Positions 32,195-34,803 of a stretch of 34,803 nt of DNA are shown here, in pieces; within the stretch, counting starts at the first letter, position 1, and each line of letters starts with the position of its first letter. This DNA comes from Calditrichota bacterium (GTDB taxonomy: Bacteria; Electryoneota; Electryoneia; Electryoneales; Electryoneaceae). The stretch lies in the NCBI GenBank assembly GCA_018263585.1, contig JAANWZ010000095.1, positions 130 through 34,932 on the forward strand. Reading direction: 5' to 3'. The notes below the pieces were generated by a model. The model saw nothing but the letters and a program-made list of their open reading frames with translations. It made no database searches and was not told where the DNA came from. A program made the translations under genes and the position numbers.

Positions 32195-32700
32195 ACGAGT
32201 TCCGAGAGACGAGTGGCGAGCGACGGGACTCGACACGTGACATGCCCGCGGGGACGGCGCAGCCGTCACCGCGGATGAACCAGCCGGTATGCCGAGCCGG
32301 TCGGGTCCGCGGTGACGCCCGCCTTCGCCTGGGGCTTCGGCGAGGGCGTCCCCGCGGGCATGCTCGCAGTTCAATACCGCTTGATCTCGAGATCCTTCAC
32401 TGCGCGCGGCACACAAACGCCGCGCTTCGTTCAGGATGACACTCAGAACAGGCCCGCGGTTGCTTGCAACCGCGGATCCTGCAACCGTATATGAAACCCG
32501 AGGCTGAAGCCCCGGGCCACCCGCCGGCACAGAAGGCACTTGACCTGTGTACATAACAGGATGACACAATGTCGCCCTGCCGCGTTTGACAAGCAAACGC
32601 GGGCACGAGAAGGGGAGCGTGCCCGCAGCCCGTGGCCCGCAGCCCGCACCCCACAGCCCGCAGCCCGCAGCCCGGCAGCTCCGCCCGCGTGTTGCCGGGC
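32195..32700. repeat. Intergenic mosaic: ACGAGT run, palindromic modules, CCCGCAG run
   Basis: The gap 32099-32768 has no gene. Seen in order: a degenerate CGAG(A/T) run (32195-32235), CCGCGGGGACGGC-GCA-GCCGTCACCGCGG (32246-32274), CCGCGGTGACGCCC ... GGGCGTCCCCGCGG with an inner hairpin (32307-32357), a single right unit TCGAGATCCTTCAC / GCGCGGC-ACACAAAC-GCCGCGC / GTTCAGGATGACA (32386-32440), CCGCGGTTG-CTTG-CAACCGCGG (32454-32475), an inverted CCCGGGGC module (32488-32523), a lone AGGATGACACA (32558-32568), CCGCGTTTG-ACAAG-CAAACGCGG (32580-32602) and a CCCGCAG-type run (about 32625-32685). Confidence 0.8.
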
Positions 32701-32768
32701 CCTGCCGTCTGTTGCTATCTACTGCTTTCCATTTCTGTCGGACGCCGCCTGTCACCGCCGGACACTCG

Positions 32769-33623
32769 ATGATCGCCTACTTCAACGGTGAGTTCCTCCC
32801 GAAGCGCGAGGTCGCGATATCGCCGGACGATCGCGGCTGGCTGTTCGCGGACGGGGTCTATGAGGTGATCCGCGCGTATCACGGCCGCGCGTTCCGGCTC
32901 GAGCAGCACCTCGCGCGCCTGCGCCGCAACCTCGGCGAGATCGCGCTGCACCTGCCCGCGGAGCTCGACCTCTCCGCGCTCGCCCGCGAGCTGCTCGCGC
33001 GCAACGGGCTCGACGGGGACGCGGCGATCTACGTGCAGGTCACCCGCGGCGCCGCCGCGCGCGCACACGCGTTTCCCCCGCCGGGCACGCCGCCGACGGT
33101 CTATCTCTCCGCGCGGCCGTTCCGCACCGACCCGGGCCAGCTCCGCGACGGCGTGCTCGTTCATTTCGTTCCCGACACACGCTGGGCGCGCTGCGACATC
33201 AAGACGGTCAACCTGCTCCCGAACGTGCTCGCGCAGCAGGCGGCGCGTGACGCCGGCGCGCAGGAGGCGGTGTTCGCGCGCGGCGACCGGATCACAGAGG
33301 GCACGCACACGAGCATGGCCGCGGTGATCGACGGCACAGTCGTCACCTCGCCGGAAACCGAGAACATCCTGCCGAGCGTGACACGGGCCGTGCTCTTCGA
33401 CCTCTCCCGCGAGCTCGGGATTCCGGTGCGGGAAGACGTGCTCACAGTCTCGGCGTTCGCGCGCGCGGATGAAGGCCTGTTGCTCGGCACGACCACGGAG
33501 TTGACGCCGGTCAGTGGAGTGATCGAGCCGGCGGTCCGGTTCGATGCGCCGGGTCCGGTGACACGGGAGCTGCAGCGCGCGTTCTACCGGCTCGTCGATC
33601 GCGAGTGTGCAGGCACGAGATAG
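32769..33623 (+). CDS. Class IV PLP aminotransferase, D-amino-acid aminotransferase-like
   Basis: A 284-residue fold-type IV enzyme. It opens MIAYFNGEFLPKREVAISPD with DRGWLFADGVYEVIRAYHGR, typical of D-amino-acid aminotransferases. The PLP lysine is K145 (RCDIKTVNLLPNVLA), the same number as in the Bacillus enzyme, followed by EAVFARGDRITEGTHTSMAAV and LLGTTTELTPV. It would interconvert D-amino acids and 2-oxo acids, for instance to supply D-glutamate or D-alanine for peptidoglycan; a branched-chain or 4-amino-4-deoxychorismate lyase role is less likely. No obvious ribosome binding site precedes ATG 32769, yet the conserved start fits. The glycosyltransferase follows 63 nt later. Confidence 0.9.
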   Translation: MIAYFNGEFLPKREVAISPDDRGWLFADGVYEVIRAYHGRAFRLEQHLARLRRNLGEIALHLPAELDLSALARELLARNGLDGDAAIYVQVTRGAAARAHAFPPPGTPPTVYLSARPFRTDPGQLRDGVLVHFVPDTRWARCDIKTVNLLPNVLAQQAARDAGAQEAVFARGDRITEGTHTSMAAVIDGTVVTSPETENILPSVTRAVLFDLSRELGIPVREDVLTVSAFARADEGLLLGTTTELTPVSGVIEPAVRFDAPGPVTRELQRAFYRLVDRECAGTR

Positions 33624-33641
33624 CTGCGTAGCCGCGCAGCT
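33622..33641. repeat. Small hairpin after the aminotransferase gene
   Basis: AGCTGCG (33622-33628) and CGCAGCT (33635-33641) form a 7-bp stem with a 6-nt loop. The following CCGCCTGTGT resembles the GCAGCTCCGCCCGCGTGT stretch near 32685-32702, so this may be another dispersed module. No T-run follows. Confidence 0.45.
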
Positions 33642-33686
33642 CCGCCTGTGTATCAGCGGTCGAGAATCGGCAACCGGGGAGATTCA

Positions 33687-34691
33687 GTGCAGGTCAGCGT
33701 GCTCATTCCGTACCGCGATGGCGCAACGACGCTCGCGGAGACGGTCGCCGCGTTCGCGGGCGTGTCGCGGACGGCGGATGTCGAGCTCGAGGTCGTGATC
33801 GTCGCGGACGGCGACGAGCCGCCGGAACTGCCGGCGGCGGCGGCGCCGGTACGCGTGTTCGCGCAGCAGCCACGCGGGCAGTCGGCGGCGACGAACCGGG
33901 CGGCACGCGAAGCGCGCGGTGACCTGCTCTGGCTCGCCGCGCAGGATGTGATCCCGGAACGCGACGCGCTCGTCCAACTGTTCGCCCGTCACGCCCCCGG
34001 CCGGCTGGTACAGGGGCGGATCGAGCACGACCCCCGTCACCTCGACGACCGGTTCACCCGCTACATCGCGGAGGACTCACCTTTCCAGTTCGATTTCGCC
34101 GCGATCGACGATCCGGACGAGCTCGGTGCGAGCCACCACTTCGCGCCGCACGCGCTCGTGGAACGGGAGCGGCTGATCACGATCGGCGGCTACGACGAGC
34201 TGCTCCCGTACGGATTCCAGGACACCGATTTCGCGCTGCGCTGGCTGCGGACCGGCGGCCGGATCGTGTACGCGGAACAGTCGCTGGTGCGGCACAACCA
34301 CGCGTTCACGTTCGACGGCTACTTCGAGCGCCAGCGCGCGCTCGGCCGCTCCGCGGTCCGGTTTTTCCGCAAGTGGCGGCGCGAGGCCGAGCTCGCGAGG
34401 TTCGCGCGCTTCGTCGATGAGTACCTGACGCGCGGGGTCGCTGACCTCGAACAGGCCGAGCGAGTGGTCGAACTCTGGCGCGACCGCCGCGAGATCCCCG
34501 CGCTGCACGGTGACGCGCCCGGCGGGGCGCGCGACGCGCTCGACGCGTCCTTCTACCTGCTGCTGCGCGCGGCGTTCTATCGGGGAGTCGCCGACGAGAT
34601 GATGAAGACCGGGCTCGCGCCGCTGCTGCAGGACACGGCGGTGGAAGGGAACCCGTACCAGTGGATCGTGGAGTCGGCGCGGCGCGGGTGA
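33687..34691 (+). CDS. Family 2 glycosyltransferase
   Basis: A 334-residue GT-A fold enzyme: VSVLIPYRDGATTLAETVAA at the start, ELEVVIVADGDEPPEL, then QQPRGQSAATNRAAREARGD and the LLWLAAQDVIPE acidic segment in the usual DxD position. YGFQDTDFALRWLRTGG (about 175-191) matches the catalytic-base ED region of chain-forming or decorating GT2 enzymes. No transmembrane segment is seen, so it is cytoplasmic. The sugar and acceptor are unknown. The start is GTG 33687 with GGGGAG at 33676-33681. It ends 56 bp before another copy of the paired palindromic element. Confidence 0.85.
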   Translation: MQVSVLIPYRDGATTLAETVAAFAGVSRTADVELEVVIVADGDEPPELPAAAAPVRVFAQQPRGQSAATNRAAREARGDLLWLAAQDVIPERDALVQLFARHAPGRLVQGRIEHDPRHLDDRFTRYIAEDSPFQFDFAAIDDPDELGASHHFAPHALVERERLITIGGYDELLPYGFQDTDFALRWLRTGGRIVYAEQSLVRHNHAFTFDGYFERQRALGRSAVRFFRKWRREAELARFARFVDEYLTRGVADLEQAERVVELWRDRREIPALHGDAPGGARDALDASFYLLLRAAFYRGVADEMMKTGLAPLLQDTAVEGNPYQWIVESARRG

Positions 34692-34746
34692 CGATCGGCG
34701 TGACCGACTGCGCGCGGCGACACGGCCGGCGGCGGGCGACTCAGAA

Positions 34747-34803
34747 TGTGTCATCCTCAACAAGCGCGGCGTCAGTTTGCCGCGCGCCGTGAAGGATCTG
34801 TCG
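34747..34803. repeat. Left unit of the paired palindromic element, cut by the window end
   Basis: TGTGTCATCCTCAAC, stem GCGCGGC (34764-34770), loop GTCAGTTT (34771-34778), stem GCCGCGC (34779-34785), then GTGAAGGATCT. The loop is the complement-strand form of ANACNNAC. The expected inverted partner would lie beyond the window. Confidence 0.82.

Noticed and set aside
1-34803. tRNA, rRNA, tmRNA, SRP RNA and RNase P RNA
   Set aside because: No T-loop GGTTCGA context with an acceptor stem and none of the conserved core words of the other RNAs was found in intergenic sequence on reading both strands.

Overview
The window is high-GC DNA from a Gram-negative bacterium: it encodes POTRA/beta-barrel outer-membrane proteins and a probable lipoprotein. 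Three secreted proteins end in the FlgD-like immunoglobulin tail with the YPNPFN signature that marks exported proteins across the Fibrobacteres-Chlorobi-Bacteroidetes group. With the GC content and the metagenome-like repeats, this suggests an uncultured FCB-affiliated phylum (for example Eisenbacteria, Krumholzibacteriota or Latescibacterota). That placement is inference; no rRNA or tRNA gene was recognised.

Layout: 473-3148 secreted beta-propeller protein; 3749-6745 (-) secreted GH63-like glycosidase between long inverted repeats; 7208-9649 (-) tightly overlapping operon spmA, spmB, thiamine pyrophosphokinase, mobA-like; 10217-10750 internally deleted nucleotidyltransferase; 11023-13581 housekeeping block (HU, HIT protein, ribosomal protein S21, YqeY, CvpA) with clear promoters and terminators; 13753-16446 secreted M14 carboxypeptidase; 16962-17690 (-) small secreted FlgD-tail protein; 18036-18998 lipoprotein; 19060-19464 (-) single-domain response regulator; 19588-21643 (-) pfkA-miaA; 21950-23737 BamA/TamA-like protein; 24201-26671 a lower-GC pair of secreted proteins; 27223-28125 DUF58 protein; 28388-29178 HicAB toxin-antitoxin pair; 29531-32098 a beta-barrel/SppA fusion; 32769-34691 D-amino-acid aminotransferase-like enzyme and a family 2 glycosyltransferase.

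The most unusual signal is between the genes. Nearly every long intergenic gap is a mosaic of a few families of short palindromes. In one family, conserved outer arms (TGTCATCCTGAAC ... GTGAAGGATCT) enclose a hairpin whose stem sequence differs from copy to copy but stays self-complementary, while an 8-nt loop of pattern ANACNNAC is kept. Other families (CCGCG-N-TTG hairpins, CCGCGGTGA hairpins with a kept mismatch, CCCGGGGC hairpins, CCTTGACT palindromes, GCCTG/CAGGC hairpins) behave similarly and recur in fixed combinations. Compensatory change in non-coding repeats points to selection on a folded single-stranded form, as DNA or RNA. No transposase or other mobilising gene is present in the window.

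Other points of interest: the SppA fusion, the GC step inside the beta-helix gene, the deleted nucleotidyltransferase core, 41-bp identical inverted repeats around the glycosidase, and an operator overlapping the hicAB promoter.
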